DNA of 33,046 bases from an uncultured bacterium (GCA_949293185.1 CASFCQ010000016.1:1-33046); one strand, 5' to 3'. Shown: positions 1 to 8,172, numbered from the stretch's first letter. The notes: generated from the sequence alone by a model not told the origin. Numbers and translations are program-made.

Positions 1-158
1 AGAGTATATTATTTTTTTAACCTTTACGCAGTTTTATACAAAAACTTATCCGAACATCGGCAAGGCGAGTGTGTCTGAGCGTAGCGAGTTCGCGAGCCTA
101 TGGTGAGGATTAGTTAATGTTAAAACGGAGTATCAGGTGTAAAAAAATAATATACTCT
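1..158. repeat. Large imperfect palindrome with perfect 19-bp terminal inverted repeats (MITE-like)
   Basis: Bases 1-19 (AGAGTATATTATTTTTTTA) are the exact reverse complement of 140-158. The arms continue to match imperfectly inward: ACCT, GTTTTA and AACTTATCC on the left face ACCT, GTTTTA and AACTAATCC in the reverse complement of the right. The centre (about 70-105) is much more GC-rich and holds short GCGAGT/TCGC palindromes. No open reading frame is present. The element could be a non-autonomous transposon remnant or a long intergenic hairpin. The left edge is the window edge, so a target-site duplication cannot be checked. Confidence 0.6.
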
Positions 159-320
159 TTGTATTAAGCTTCAACAAAATTTCAAATACTACTGAAGCTA
201 ATAAAATAAAAACCACATAATAAATATTATCAACAATTTTTTTAATATAGAGATTGTAATTCTCAATAAAAAATTCTGCAGATACTTAGGATTTTTGTTG
301 CTTAAAAAGCATTGATGTTT
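159..320. other. AT-rich intergenic region
   Basis: Together with the palindrome at 1-158 this makes a gene-free stretch of 320 bases. It is very AT-rich and has no credible coding frame. A short hairpin TGCTT-AAA-AAGCA near 299-312 lies downstream of the minus-strand gene ending at 321 and might help end its transcript, but it is weak. I see nothing else. Confidence 0.5.
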
Positions 321-644
321 TTATATTTGTCTTCGCGTCATCGGCACTGCTTCAAAATCTTTTGCTGAACCGAAATAAGTCTGTTCAAGCACCCTTTGTA
401 TACTTTCCAGTTTGCCTTCTTTATAAATAGGCTTGTATAAATTGTACACTTCAACTTTTGCAACCGGTTCAGAGTTGTCATCAGGTTTGAAAGCTTGTAC
501 AAATACATCTTTTTCATAAATAGAATGTGGGTCATTCGCAAGTTTTTTTATTTTTTGTTTTGCTCTCGCTGAGCAATAATCTTGCGCACTTTGTGTAAAG
601 TATACCCCTTTAAAATTTATTGGGGCAATTGTTCTAATGTTCAC
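321..644 (-). CDS. Hypothetical protein with N-terminal INFKG motif
   Basis: A 107-residue soluble, basic protein of unknown function. The start is GTG at 644, supported by AGAAAGG nine bases upstream and by an extended -10 promoter (TGTTATAAT) further upstream. The N-terminus reads PINFKGVYF and resembles the PVFRG and VVFKN segments at the N-termini of two other unrelated hypothetical proteins in this window (12586-13413 and 28847-29395). The middle is charged (KQKIKK, then a VYNLYKPIYKEGK stretch). There is no signal peptide, membrane segment or recognisable domain. It is a monocistronic gene, divergent from the STAS/rsmI pair. Confidence 0.6.
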   Translation of the reverse strand: MNIRTIAPINFKGVYFTQSAQDYCSARAKQKIKKLANDPHSIYEKDVFVQAFKPDDNSEPVAKVEVYNLYKPIYKEGKLESIQRVLEQTYFGSAKDFEAVPMTRRQI

Positions 645-678
645 GGCTGTAACCTTTCTTTATTGCAATGGCAACTTA

Positions 679-687
679 ATTATAACA
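679..687 (-). promoter_or_regulatory. Extended -10 promoter of the 107-residue protein gene
   Basis: On the minus strand the sequence reads TGTTATAAT, a TGn-TATAAT extended -10 box, about 35 bases before the GTG start at 644. No good -35 hexamer is visible at 16-18 bases, as expected for an extended -10 promoter. Confidence 0.5.
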
Positions 688-829
688 GATATGTATTTTA
701 TTAATATTAAAAAATATTAAAAAATTGGCATGGGAAATTTCTCTGCTATGATTATTTGTGTTGAGGATATCGTTTTTAAAATATCTCATAAAAATTTAAG
801 AAAAATATTATAATCTTGGGTTGTTAATA

Positions 830-1132
830 ATGCAAAAAATTTATATCAACTCCTGGCTGAACACCAAAAAATCGGCTTTTGGGGTAGTTCAAACTGCGGA
901 TAATGAGTTAAAACTCGATTTTTCAAAAGTTGACAATATCTGTCTTAACGATATAGAGCGCCTTTTGGATTTGCAAAAAATAGCTGTATTTAACGGCATT
1001 AATCTCAGCGTTGAAAATATGCAGCCGCAGGTATCAAGACTTTTTGAACAAACAGGGCTATATAAGCTGCTTTCATTCGGAAATTCCTCTATACATGCAA
1101 TAAGAAAACGTCAGGGGCTGGCATTTGACTAA
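830..1132 (+). CDS. STAS-domain protein (anti-sigma factor antagonist-like)
   Basis: About 100 residues with the STAS pattern of SpoIIAA-like proteins: a beta strand ending LKLDFSKVDNI where these proteins have the D-[FL]-S segment, a helix NDIERLLDLQKIA, a strand GINLSVENMQP, and a C-terminal helix SRLFEQTGLYKLLSF. A phosphorylatable Ser/Thr at the usual site after D-x-S-x-V is not obvious (the sequence is ICLND), so phospho-switching is uncertain. An in-frame TTG exists at 821, but ATG 830 is preferred because GGG at 818-820 gives usable spacing. A TATAAT box lies at 809-814. The 3' end overlaps rsmI by 8 bases, so the two are probably translationally coupled. No partner anti-sigma kinase is nearby. 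Confidence 0.6.
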   Translation: MQKIYINSWLNTKKSAFGVVQTADNELKLDFSKVDNICLNDIERLLDLQKIAVFNGINLSVENMQPQVSRLFEQTGLYKLLSFGNSSIHAIRKRQGLAFD

Positions 1133-1946
1133 CGACACTCCACAACTTTATATTGTAGCTACACCTATAGGCAATAGGGATGATTTTAGTGTCCGTGCAA
1201 TAGAAATACTTAAAAATGTCGATATTATAGCGTGTGAAGATTCCAGAACAAGCGCCAACCTTCTTGAAAAGTACGGCATAACAACTAAACTTTACAGCTA
1301 TCATAAATTCAATGAAAAACAAAGAACAGGTGAATTCGAAAAATTATTAAAAGAAGGCAAAAAAATAGCTCTGATTTCTGACGCAGGTACGCCTTGTATC
1401 TCTGATCCCGGACGTGTTCTTGTTAATGAACTCTTCGGCGATGTAAGAATTACCTCTATCCCTGGCGCCTGTGCTGTTATAACTTTTTTGTCAATGATAC
1501 CGAGAAAGACTGAAGAGTTTGCCTTCGCCGGATTTTTACCGAGGGTAAAAAATCAGCAGGCAAAAGTTTTTGAAAAATTTATTAACATTGACACTGTGTT
1601 TTACGAATCTCCAAACAGGTTGTTGGAAACTCTTGAGAATATAAAAGAATTTAGGGGGGAAAATACAGAAATTGCGGTTGGCAGAGAACTGACAAAAATG
1701 TTTGAAGAAGTTAAAGCCGGCAGTGTTACGGAAATCATAGACTACTATAAAACACATCCCCTTAAAGGCGAAATAGTTTGTATGGTTTATGCTTCTGAAA
1801 ATACTGGGGATGAGGATTTTGTAATGATTGAAAAAATAAAAAAATTAAAAGCCTCGAATTTCTCTGACAAAGATATATCAATTATTTTAAACTCTCTATA
1901 TGGCTTTAACAAAAATAAGGTTTACAAACTTTCTATTGGATTATAA
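1125..1946 (+). CDS. rsmI: 16S rRNA (cytidine(1402)-2'-O)-methyltransferase RsmI
   Basis: A SAM-dependent tetrapyrrole-methylase-fold enzyme that methylates the ribose 2'-OH of C1402 in the 16S rRNA decoding centre. Family motifs seen in order: LYIVATPIGNRDDFSVRAIE near the N-terminus, ACEDSRTS, LISDAGTPCISDPG, a proline-glycine loop SIPGACAV, and FYESPNRLLETL. The length of 273 residues is normal. The start is TTG at 1125, with AGGGG at 1113-1117, and overlaps the end of the STAS gene by 8 bases. The gene ends in a hairpin shared with the convergent comEC. Confidence 0.95.
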   Translation: MTNDTPQLYIVATPIGNRDDFSVRAIEILKNVDIIACEDSRTSANLLEKYGITTKLYSYHKFNEKQRTGEFEKLLKEGKKIALISDAGTPCISDPGRVLVNELFGDVRITSIPGACAVITFLSMIPRKTEEFAFAGFLPRVKNQQAKVFEKFINIDTVFYESPNRLLETLENIKEFRGENTEIAVGRELTKMFEEVKAGSVTEIIDYYKTHPLKGEIVCMVYASENTGDEDFVMIEKIKKLKASNFSDKDISIILNSLYGFNKNKVYKLSIGL

Positions 1947-1970
1947 AAAATAATTAATACATTATTTTTT
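1945..1970. terminator. Bidirectional AT-rich hairpin between rsmI and comEC
   Basis: AAAAAATAAT (1945-1954) and ATTATTTTTT (1961-1970) form a perfect 10-bp stem with a 6-base loop. It overlaps the stop codons of both convergent genes. The A and T tracts let it act as a terminator in either direction, although the stem contains no GC pairs. Confidence 0.5.
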
Positions 1971-4412
1971 GTATTGTAGGTCGTTTAAACATAACTGCTG
2001 CATATCCTTTTCAAATTTTTTGCTTACAGTGTTATAACGGTAAATTTCGTATACATTCCCGTCGCTTGTAATTTTTATAGCATTGTCTGTGTCGGTTCTG
2101 TAAATTTTTTGATTGTTTTGAACAAGTGTTTTCAATGTTTGTTTTGTCGGATGTCCATATGGATTCAGACCGGTTGAAATTATTGCAACATCAGAATTTA
2201 ATGATTTTAGCATATTGTTGGATACTGTATTGTTTGCACCGTGGTGACCGGATTTTAAAATTTCTATATCATTATTATTTAAATCTTTTTTAATTTTATT
2301 AAAACTTTTCACACCTGCATCTGCCATAAATAGCATATCGAAGTTGTTATATGATAAAAGAACAACAGTGGATGAATCGTTGTCGCTTTGTGTGTTTATT
2401 TCCGGAGTAAATGTTTTTATTGACAGGTTCTTTTCTTCAAAAATGGTTTTGTTATTTTGAGCAGTTGTATTATTTATCTTGTTATTTTCTGTGTAATTTA
2501 AGATTGCTTTTGTCGTTTTTGAGTTGTCTTTGTGTTTGTTTAGTATAAGATTTTTTACTTGTACTGTGTTCATTACATTAATAGCCCCGCCTGAATGGTC
2601 AGAATCAAAATGGGTAAGCAAAAGAATATCCAGAGTTTTTATACCGTGATCTTTAAGATATTTGTTCATTATTGCATCCGCCTGGGAAAATCCGGAGTCA
2701 GAACCTTCGTAAGTTCCGTGAGCTGTATCAATCATCACGTATTTTTTATCCGGAGTTTTAATTAAAAAACTGTCTGCATTCCCAACATCAAAAACTAAAA
2801 TCTCGAGTTTTTGGTTGTCGGGTTTTTTAAAAGATACGATAAAAATCATAAGAAGAATTAAAAGTACACTCCAGGTTTTGTTATTGTTAAATTTTTTTCT
2901 TAGAGCAAAACCCAAAATGACAAGGATTGAATAATAGATTATTATTTGAAAAATATCAGGGTGTGTAGTTGTGATGAGTGCATTTGGCAGATTTGCAAAA
3001 TAATCGGATATTTTAATTAGGATTGTTACAACAGGATTTAAAACAAATGCAAAAGTCATACAAATTTTATCAACAAAATTTTCAACAGGTATCATTGCCA
3101 GAATAGATGATACAAACCCTAAAAAGCTTATCACTGTAATAAAAGGAGATATTAAAAAGTTAGCCAGTATTGAATATGTTGCAAAAGAGTTAAAGTAAAA
3201 CATCTGTATCGGTGCTGCCCATAGCTGTGCAATAACAGGAATAAAAATTGCACCGAGAATGAATTCGATAACTTTATTTTTAACGTTTTCCAATACCGGT
3301 TGGGCATAAAATATTAACGCAAAAGTTACAACAAACGAAAGCTGAAACCCGACATCATTAATCATTGCAGGATTATATAAAAGCATTAAAAATGCAACAA
3401 GAAATATCAAAGATACGCTGTTAGCACTGCGGTCAATGAGCTTGCCCAGAATTATAAATTCAATCATAATAGCCGCACGTAAAACAGATGCTCCCATACC
3501 GGTCATCAGTGTATAAAAAGCAACAAGTATTGCTCCTAAAATAACAACCAAACGATGATTTATGCGCAAACGGCAGCCGATAAAATACCAGATTCCGAAT
3601 ATTATTGATACATTCATCCCGGATGCGGCAAGTATATGCAGCAAACCTGAATTTATAAAAGAATTTTTTATTGTATCCGGCGGATTTATCGCATCATCAC
3701 CAAAAACAATTCCGCCAAGCACCTCAATATTAGGACTCTTTATGAACTTTTTCTGGTGCTCTAATATATGATTTCTTGTATCATTGAGTTTTTGAAGAAA
3801 TTTTCCTCCAAAACTGTCAGGTTTAGATACTATTTTCCAGTTGTTGTTTGTTACATAAAATGTTGAAAATACCTGATTGTTTTTAAGATAGTTTGCGTAA
3901 TCAAACTGCGACGGGTTCTTTGCTTTGATTGGGCTTCTGAGTTTGCCTTTAAGCTCTATTTTATCAGCAATTTTGATTTTAGATATATTTTCCTGTTTGT
4001 CGTATAAAGTGACAATGGTTTTGGCATTCAGGTTTTCTGCTGTTGCATCGGTAAATTTTGCAGAATCAGGTTTTAAATAAAATTTTGTTTTTGTAGGATT
4101 GTTGGTTGTAGGAATAGATGTTACAGTCCCTGTTATTACCGCTTTTGAGGGAATAAATTTTGACAAATCATCATGATTCTTAATTTGTAGATGACAATTC
4201 AAAAGTGCAAGTGCAAAAGCCAGATAATAAACAATAGCAGATTTGTACGAAATAATATCCTTTAATAATGCAAAAATTGTAATCAAAAACAGTGCTATTG
4301 CAATATAGCCTTCAACTCCGGTGAAAAATCCTATTACCCCGAATATATAAAACGAAGAAAATATAACGACTTTATTCAAATTATTGTTTAACACACTTCC
4401 TTCTTGTTCCAT
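1962..4412 (-). CDS. comEC: DNA internalization competence protein ComEC/Rec2
   Basis: An 816-residue polytopic membrane protein that conducts single-stranded DNA across the inner membrane in natural transformation. The order is complete: N-terminal membrane segments and an OB-like DUF4131 region (about 1-190); the Competence domain with the hallmark HILAASGMN near residue 260 and many membrane helices to about 520; then a metallo-beta-lactamase-like domain from VFDVGNADSFLI (about 540), with THFDSDHSGG near 602 and SGHHGANN further on. These metal-ligand motifs look intact, so the nuclease-like domain may be active. The gene is transcribed alone, convergent with rsmI. No comEA or comF is adjacent. 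ATG 4412 is the natural start. Confidence 0.93.
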   Translation of the reverse strand: MEQEGSVLNNNLNKVVIFSSFYIFGVIGFFTGVEGYIAIALFLITIFALLKDIISYKSAIVYYLAFALALLNCHLQIKNHDDLSKFIPSKAVITGTVTSIPTTNNPTKTKFYLKPDSAKFTDATAENLNAKTIVTLYDKQENISKIKIADKIELKGKLRSPIKAKNPSQFDYANYLKNNQVFSTFYVTNNNWKIVSKPDSFGGKFLQKLNDTRNHILEHQKKFIKSPNIEVLGGIVFGDDAINPPDTIKNSFINSGLLHILAASGMNVSIIFGIWYFIGCRLRINHRLVVILGAILVAFYTLMTGMGASVLRAAIMIEFIILGKLIDRSANSVSLIFLVAFLMLLYNPAMINDVGFQLSFVVTFALIFYAQPVLENVKNKVIEFILGAIFIPVIAQLWAAPIQMFYFNSFATYSILANFLISPFITVISFLGFVSSILAMIPVENFVDKICMTFAFVLNPVVTILIKISDYFANLPNALITTTHPDIFQIIIYYSILVILGFALRKKFNNNKTWSVLLILLMIFIVSFKKPDNQKLEILVFDVGNADSFLIKTPDKKYVMIDTAHGTYEGSDSGFSQADAIMNKYLKDHGIKTLDILLLTHFDSDHSGGAINVMNTVQVKNLILNKHKDNSKTTKAILNYTENNKINNTTAQNNKTIFEEKNLSIKTFTPEINTQSDNDSSTVVLLSYNNFDMLFMADAGVKSFNKIKKDLNNNDIEILKSGHHGANNTVSNNMLKSLNSDVAIISTGLNPYGHPTKQTLKTLVQNNQKIYRTDTDNAIKITSDGNVYEIYRYNTVSKKFEKDMQQLCLNDLQYKK

Positions 4413-4431
4413 TTTTTAATCATATATAAAA

Positions 4432-4474
4432 AGCCCTCCAATTAAAATCTTTTAAGAAGTTTTTTGAAGGGCTT
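4432..4474 (-). terminator. Terminator downstream of the 144-residue protein gene
   Basis: AAGCCCT (4432-4438) pairs with AGGGCTT (4468-4474). Read on the minus strand, the stem is followed by a T-rich run (TTTTTATAT). It separates the gene at 4519-4953 from comEC. Confidence 0.6.
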
Positions 4475-4518
4475 ATATAATTATTTATTGTATTTTAATT
4501 AATCAGTTTCAGCTTAGT

Positions 4519-4953
4519 TTATTTTGTTTCTGCAAGTTTTGCTTTTTGTTCATCAATAACTTTTCTCTGGGCATCGATGATTGTATCTCTTGAGTCGATA
4601 ATCTCTCTTTGTATACCAATAAAGTCTTTTAATTCTTTATTATTTTGTTTTTCCGTAGCAACAAATTTTGCAAGGATTTTGTTTACTTTTTTAGTTTCAA
4701 TATAATCTTTTACGCCTTTTACTATACCAATACCTGCGGCAACAATAGCGGTAGTAATCGCAGCATATTTACCGACTTTTTTAGGATTATTTTTAACAAA
4801 ATTTACTGAATCTTTTGTAAGTGTCTTTGCGTATTTTAACTGTTCTTGAACAAAAGGTTTTACTGTTTTTGTATAAGTTGTTTTAGCGCTTTCTTTATAT
4901 TTTTTTGTCTTGTCGGAAATATTGTTTGCAATAGCAGATAATTTCATTTTCAC
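4519..4953 (-). CDS. Hypothetical one-membrane-segment coiled-coil protein
   Basis: A 144-residue, lysine-rich protein. Residues 1-60 are an amphipathic basic helix region (KTKKYKESAKTTYTKTVK). A hydrophobic segment of about 20 residues (YAAITTAIVAAGIGIVKGV) follows near 63-83. The C-terminus is a charged coiled coil with repeated R-E-I-I-D / D-T-I-I-D / R-K-V-I-D units. This layout resembles YtxH-like envelope proteins, but no family can be assigned. The hydrophobic segment is short and Gly/Ala-rich, so it may be a membrane anchor. It is divergent from the large coiled-coil gene at 5159. Confidence 0.6.
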   Translation of the reverse strand: MKMKLSAIANNISDKTKKYKESAKTTYTKTVKPFVQEQLKYAKTLTKDSVNFVKNNPKKVGKYAAITTAIVAAGIGIVKGVKDYIETKKVNKILAKFVATEKQNNKELKDFIGIQREIIDSRDTIIDAQRKVIDEQKAKLAETK

Positions 4954-5020
4954 ACCTCACTATAGTTACAATACTATAAAGTTGTCGGAATATAAAATTT
5001 TGCCATATTTTTAAAATATA

Positions 5021-5044
5021 TTTACAAAATTATACAATTGTAAA
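5021..5044. promoter_or_regulatory. Possible operator palindrome in a divergent promoter region
   Basis: TTTACAA (5021-5027) and TTGTAAA (5038-5044) are perfect inverted 7-mers separated by 10 bases, within the 205-base gap between two divergent genes. Minus-strand TATAAT and plus-strand TTGTAA-N16-TATAAA candidates overlap it. The region is AT-rich and a chance match is possible. Confidence 0.25.
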
Positions 5045-5158
5045 GTTATGTAAATAATATATAAAAAGTATATACAAAACTGTCAATTTCTTGCTGCACA
5101 AGGTTTTTATTTATATATAGAGAGTAAATTTAAGTAAAGTAAGAAAGAGAGCATTAAA

Positions 5159-6574
5159 ATGGGTGACGGCGTAAGCTTTAATTCAGCTAACAAAGACAAA
5201 TTTAAAGTAGATTTTAAGAAATTTTTTGATTTTAGAACATCATATGCTGTAGAAACATCAGTGCCAACAGTTGACCTTAACGGTAACGGTAACTGGGGCG
5301 TCGGTGACGGTTTTGAACATAGCAATAATGGTGAAGTTAAAACATATGCTACACCGAGACAGGCTTATGGTACAGGTACAACTCCTGCTGTATCAAATTC
5401 TTCACAAGGTAGTGACAGAGAAATTGAAGAAGGCAATGCTGCATTAAGCAGTACTGATGTTAATGTTGTGCGTGCTGCAAAAGGCGGTGTTGATGTTTTG
5501 GTATCTTCACCGGATTCTTCAGAAACAGTAAATGCAGCTAATGCAGAAGTTTCAAACGCAGAAGGTGTTGTTGCAACTAACGAAGAAGGCGTAGTAAACG
5601 CAACCGGAGAAAAAGAAGCAGCACAAGGTGTTGAAGAAACAGCCGAAACTGAAGAAGCCCAAAGCCAATCTAAAGTAGAAGCACAAAGAAAAGATTTAGA
5701 CGCAAAAGAAACTAATTTGACTAAAGCAGAAGCAGCTGAAACAAAAGCTAAAGCTAATGTAACATCGGCTGAAGCGACTGTTAAAAGTGCTCAAGCAAGT
5801 GTTGAATCTGCTAAAGCTGCTGTTGAATCTGCTAAAGCAGGTCTGCCATATAGTGCAGCCGCTGTCGCAGCTGCAGAAGCTGCTCTTGCTGCAGCAGAAG
5901 CTGCATTAAAAGCTGCTGAAGCTAAACTCGAGGTTGCTAAAGCGGAACTCGAAAAAGCTACTGCACAAAAAGAACAGGCAACTGCAGAAAGAGATAAATC
6001 AAAAGCTCAACTTGAAAATGATGAAGAAGCATTGAAAAAAGCACAAGAAGCTCTTGATAAAGCGAAAGAAGATGTAGCTGCCGCTGATAAAAATCTTCAA
6101 GAGGCACAAGATAAATTAAATACGGCTAAAGCTGATTTGGCGACTAAAAAAGCAGAATATGAAGCAGTAAAAGGTAATATACAACAAGAATCATCAGGGT
6201 TGAGCAAGGAACTTGACGAGTTGATTAAAGAACTTGAAGGCGGCGAAGGTGCTGCTGCTGCACAATCCGGAAGTAAGAAAAATGACTGGTTAACAAAAGG
6301 ACAATCAGCAATGAACCTCTTTAATCAGGGTGCAAACGCTCTTAACAGCTTTACTCAGGGCAATGCAGCTGCTCAGGAAGAAGAAGGCTCTTCTAAACGT
6401 CAAATGACAGCAGAAGAAAAAGCAAGAATATATGCTTTTACAGCAAACCTTGAACAATCTTTAAACAACGGTTTTGGACAAATTACATATAACGGACAAA
6501 TGGTTTCTGATGTTAAGAAAAACAATGGTGTAACCAATCCGTTCTTGAACAAGAAAAATCTTGAAGAAGCATAA
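5159..6574 (+). CDS. Large alanine-rich coiled-coil protein, function unknown
   Basis: 471 residues with no signal peptide or membrane segment. Residues 1-80 are Gly/Asn-rich and non-helical (DLNGNGNWGVGDG). Residues of about 110-350 form a long Ala/Glu/Lys helix with short degenerate repeats such as SAQASVESAKAAVESAKA and AAEAALAAAEAALKAAEAKL. The C-terminal 100 residues are Asn/Gln-rich with a conserved-looking tail (NGVTNPFLNKKNLEEA). The start ATG has AGAGAG upstream. It could be a filament, scaffold or surface protein, or an unusual secretion substrate; the sequence does not decide. The neighbouring convergent gene (6839-8062) encodes a second long coiled coil. GC is locally raised by the alanine codons. 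Confidence 0.6.
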   Translation: MGDGVSFNSANKDKFKVDFKKFFDFRTSYAVETSVPTVDLNGNGNWGVGDGFEHSNNGEVKTYATPRQAYGTGTTPAVSNSSQGSDREIEEGNAALSSTDVNVVRAAKGGVDVLVSSPDSSETVNAANAEVSNAEGVVATNEEGVVNATGEKEAAQGVEETAETEEAQSQSKVEAQRKDLDAKETNLTKAEAAETKAKANVTSAEATVKSAQASVESAKAAVESAKAGLPYSAAAVAAAEAALAAAEAALKAAEAKLEVAKAELEKATAQKEQATAERDKSKAQLENDEEALKKAQEALDKAKEDVAAADKNLQEAQDKLNTAKADLATKKAEYEAVKGNIQQESSGLSKELDELIKELEGGEGAAAAQSGSKKNDWLTKGQSAMNLFNQGANALNSFTQGNAAAQEEEGSSKRQMTAEEKARIYAFTANLEQSLNNGFGQITYNGQMVSDVKKNNGVTNPFLNKKNLEEA

Positions 6575-6599
6575 TGAAATTTAAAATGCATAAAAGAAT

Positions 6600-6638
6600 A
6601 CAGCTCCGCTTTATACAATAAAACGGAGTTGTGTTTTT
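6600..6638 (+). terminator. Rho-independent terminator of the 471-residue coiled-coil gene
   Basis: ACAGCTCCG (6600-6608) pairs with CGGAGTTGT (6624-6632), with one G-U pair, and the inner bases extend the stem. GTTTTTAT follows. It lies 26 bases after the stop codon. Confidence 0.75.
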
Positions 6639-6656
6639 ATATTGTATTTGGCTGCA

Positions 6657-6764
6657 CATTGGCTAACACAATGAAAAATACAAGCCAATGGAATATTTAA
6701 CAGACTCTTTGAACAAATGTCAGCAAAGATTAATACCTGTTTAATTGACGGATTCATTAATCTT
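6657..6764. other. Tandem hairpins between convergent coiled-coil genes (possible structured RNA)
   Basis: Two further stems lie between the two terminators. CATTGGCT (6657-6664) pairs with AGCCAATG (6683-6690). AAGATTAAT (6726-6734) pairs with ATTAATCTT (6756-6764). Neither is followed by a T run. Followed by the strong terminator at 6783-6817, this has the shape of a small RNA of about 170 bases, but I see no convincing promoter and no known RNA family signature. Confidence 0.3.
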
Positions 6765-6782
6765 CCTTTTAGGTTTAAATAA

Positions 6783-6817
6783 AATAAAACCCGGTTGTTT
6801 CTTAACCGGGTTTTATT
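6783..6817. terminator. Strong bidirectional terminator
   Basis: AATAAAACCCGGTT (6783-6796) and AACCGGGTTTTATT (6804-6817) form a perfect 14-bp stem with a 7-base loop. It has a T-rich tail on the plus side and TTTTATTTTATTT on the minus side. It serves the minus-strand gene whose stop is at 6839. Confidence 0.8.
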
Positions 6818-6838
6818 TTTATATTGTCTGCTTGATTA

Positions 6839-8062
6839 TTATGCGATGAGGTCTTGGAACATGTTTCTGATTTCTTGTTTGTTGTCATTAACTGTTGTTC
6901 TTGCGTCAGTAGCGGATTGTTCATTTGCGTTAGCAGTTGCTTCAAGAGCTTCTAACATATTAGAGTAGCTGCCTGTATCAAAAGAAATAGCTACGAACGG
7001 ATTAGTTGTTGCAGTTGCTGTTTCAGCATCTTTACCGGTATAATCTTCAGAATCGGTTGTGTTGTTTTCCGGTTGGTTAGTGTTGGGTCTGTTATATTCC
7101 GGTTCAGAATCATTGTTGTCGTAACCGTTGAGTTGATTTTGAACGGAAGCGATTTGAGATTCTTTGTTTGAAATTTGTTGGTTCAATTGATTAATTTCTT
7201 CAGTAACAACAGCTTTTTCATCACCGATTTCATTGATTTGTGTATTAATTGAAGTTACTTGTTTTTTCAAACTTTCATTGTTTTTAACTAATTGTTTGTT
7301 TTCGTTAACAATAGTGTTAATGTTTTTTTCATAAGTTCTGATATTATTTTGTCTTTGGTTCATTTGAGCAATATAGTCATTAGATTGGTCAATCATGCTT
7401 TTAACCTGACTCATCATAGCGCTTATTGCTGAGAATTCGGAAGTGCTTGCAGCGAGTGACGGATTTCCGACTTTGTTTGCTACATATTGAGCAACTTCTT
7501 CTTCTGTTAATTCACCTGCAGCAACTTTTTCATTAGCTTCTTCAGTTGCTTCTTTAATTTTTTTGCTTTCTTCATCAACATTTGCTGCTGAATCTTCGAG
7601 CACTTTTGCAATTTTTTCGCTGATTTGTTGATTTAAGCTATCAATTTCTTTGTTTTTCTTATCATATTGTTCTTGTAATTTGTCTATTTCAGCTTCTTCA
7701 AGTTCAATTTTTTCTTGATTTTCTTTAATTTTTTCTTCGTTTGCTTTTATAGCTGCGTTATTTGCTTCAATCTGAGCATTAAGAGCTTCTTTTTGAGCTT
7801 GTAATGTTCTGATTTGAGATTCTAATTCTTTGTTATAAGACATTTTTTCTGCTTTTTGTGCAATAAGCTCATCGAGTTCAGCTTGTAACTGAGCTAATTG
7901 AGCTTCTAACAAAGCTTTTTCTTCATTTTTTTTAGCTTCATCAGCTTTAGAAGTCTCTTCTGTTTCAAACAAACCTGTTGTATCTTCAGCAGGAGCAGTA
8001 GAACCGTTTGTTCTTGATGTTCCTTGAGTATTATTTACACCATTGATACCAGTAATTGTCAT
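6839..8062 (-). CDS. Large coiled-coil protein, function unknown
   Basis: 407 residues, no signal peptide or membrane segment. The N-terminal 40 residues are Thr/Asn/Gly-rich (GINGVNNTQGTSRTNGS). A long Glu/Gln/Lys/Leu coiled coil runs from about 40 to 165 (LEAQLAQLQAELDELIAQK) and again from about 215 to 305 (IAQMNQRQNNIRTYEKNI), split by a more globular piece with EELTEEEVAQYV-like content. A Pro/Asn/Asp-rich linker leads to a C-terminal helix ending IRNMFQDLIA. It resembles SMC-like or tape-measure-like coiled coils only in composition. The start ATG has AAAAGGTG upstream. A 10-bp AT hairpin (8093-8116) sits in its presumptive leader. It is convergent with the alanine-rich coiled-coil gene. 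Confidence 0.6.
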   Translation of the reverse strand: MTITGINGVNNTQGTSRTNGSTAPAEDTTGLFETEETSKADEAKKNEEKALLEAQLAQLQAELDELIAQKAEKMSYNKELESQIRTLQAQKEALNAQIEANNAAIKANEEKIKENQEKIELEEAEIDKLQEQYDKKNKEIDSLNQQISEKIAKVLEDSAANVDEESKKIKEATEEANEKVAAGELTEEEVAQYVANKVGNPSLAASTSEFSAISAMMSQVKSMIDQSNDYIAQMNQRQNNIRTYEKNINTIVNENKQLVKNNESLKKQVTSINTQINEIGDEKAVVTEEINQLNQQISNKESQIASVQNQLNGYDNNDSEPEYNRPNTNQPENNTTDSEDYTGKDAETATATTNPFVAISFDTGSYSNMLEALEATANANEQSATDARTTVNDNKQEIRNMFQDLIA

Positions 8063-8172
8063 TGCTTACACCTTTTTTAGAATACACACATATATATAAA
8101 AACAAATTTTTATATACAATTTCAATATTTGTTATATCTGTTACAATTCTTTACAATATGCCTGACATACAA

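Noticed and set aside
6839-8062. SMC/ATPase or phage tape-measure identity for the 407-residue coiled coil
   Set aside because: There is no Walker motif, hinge, membrane segment or neighbouring phage gene; the likeness is only coiled-coil composition.
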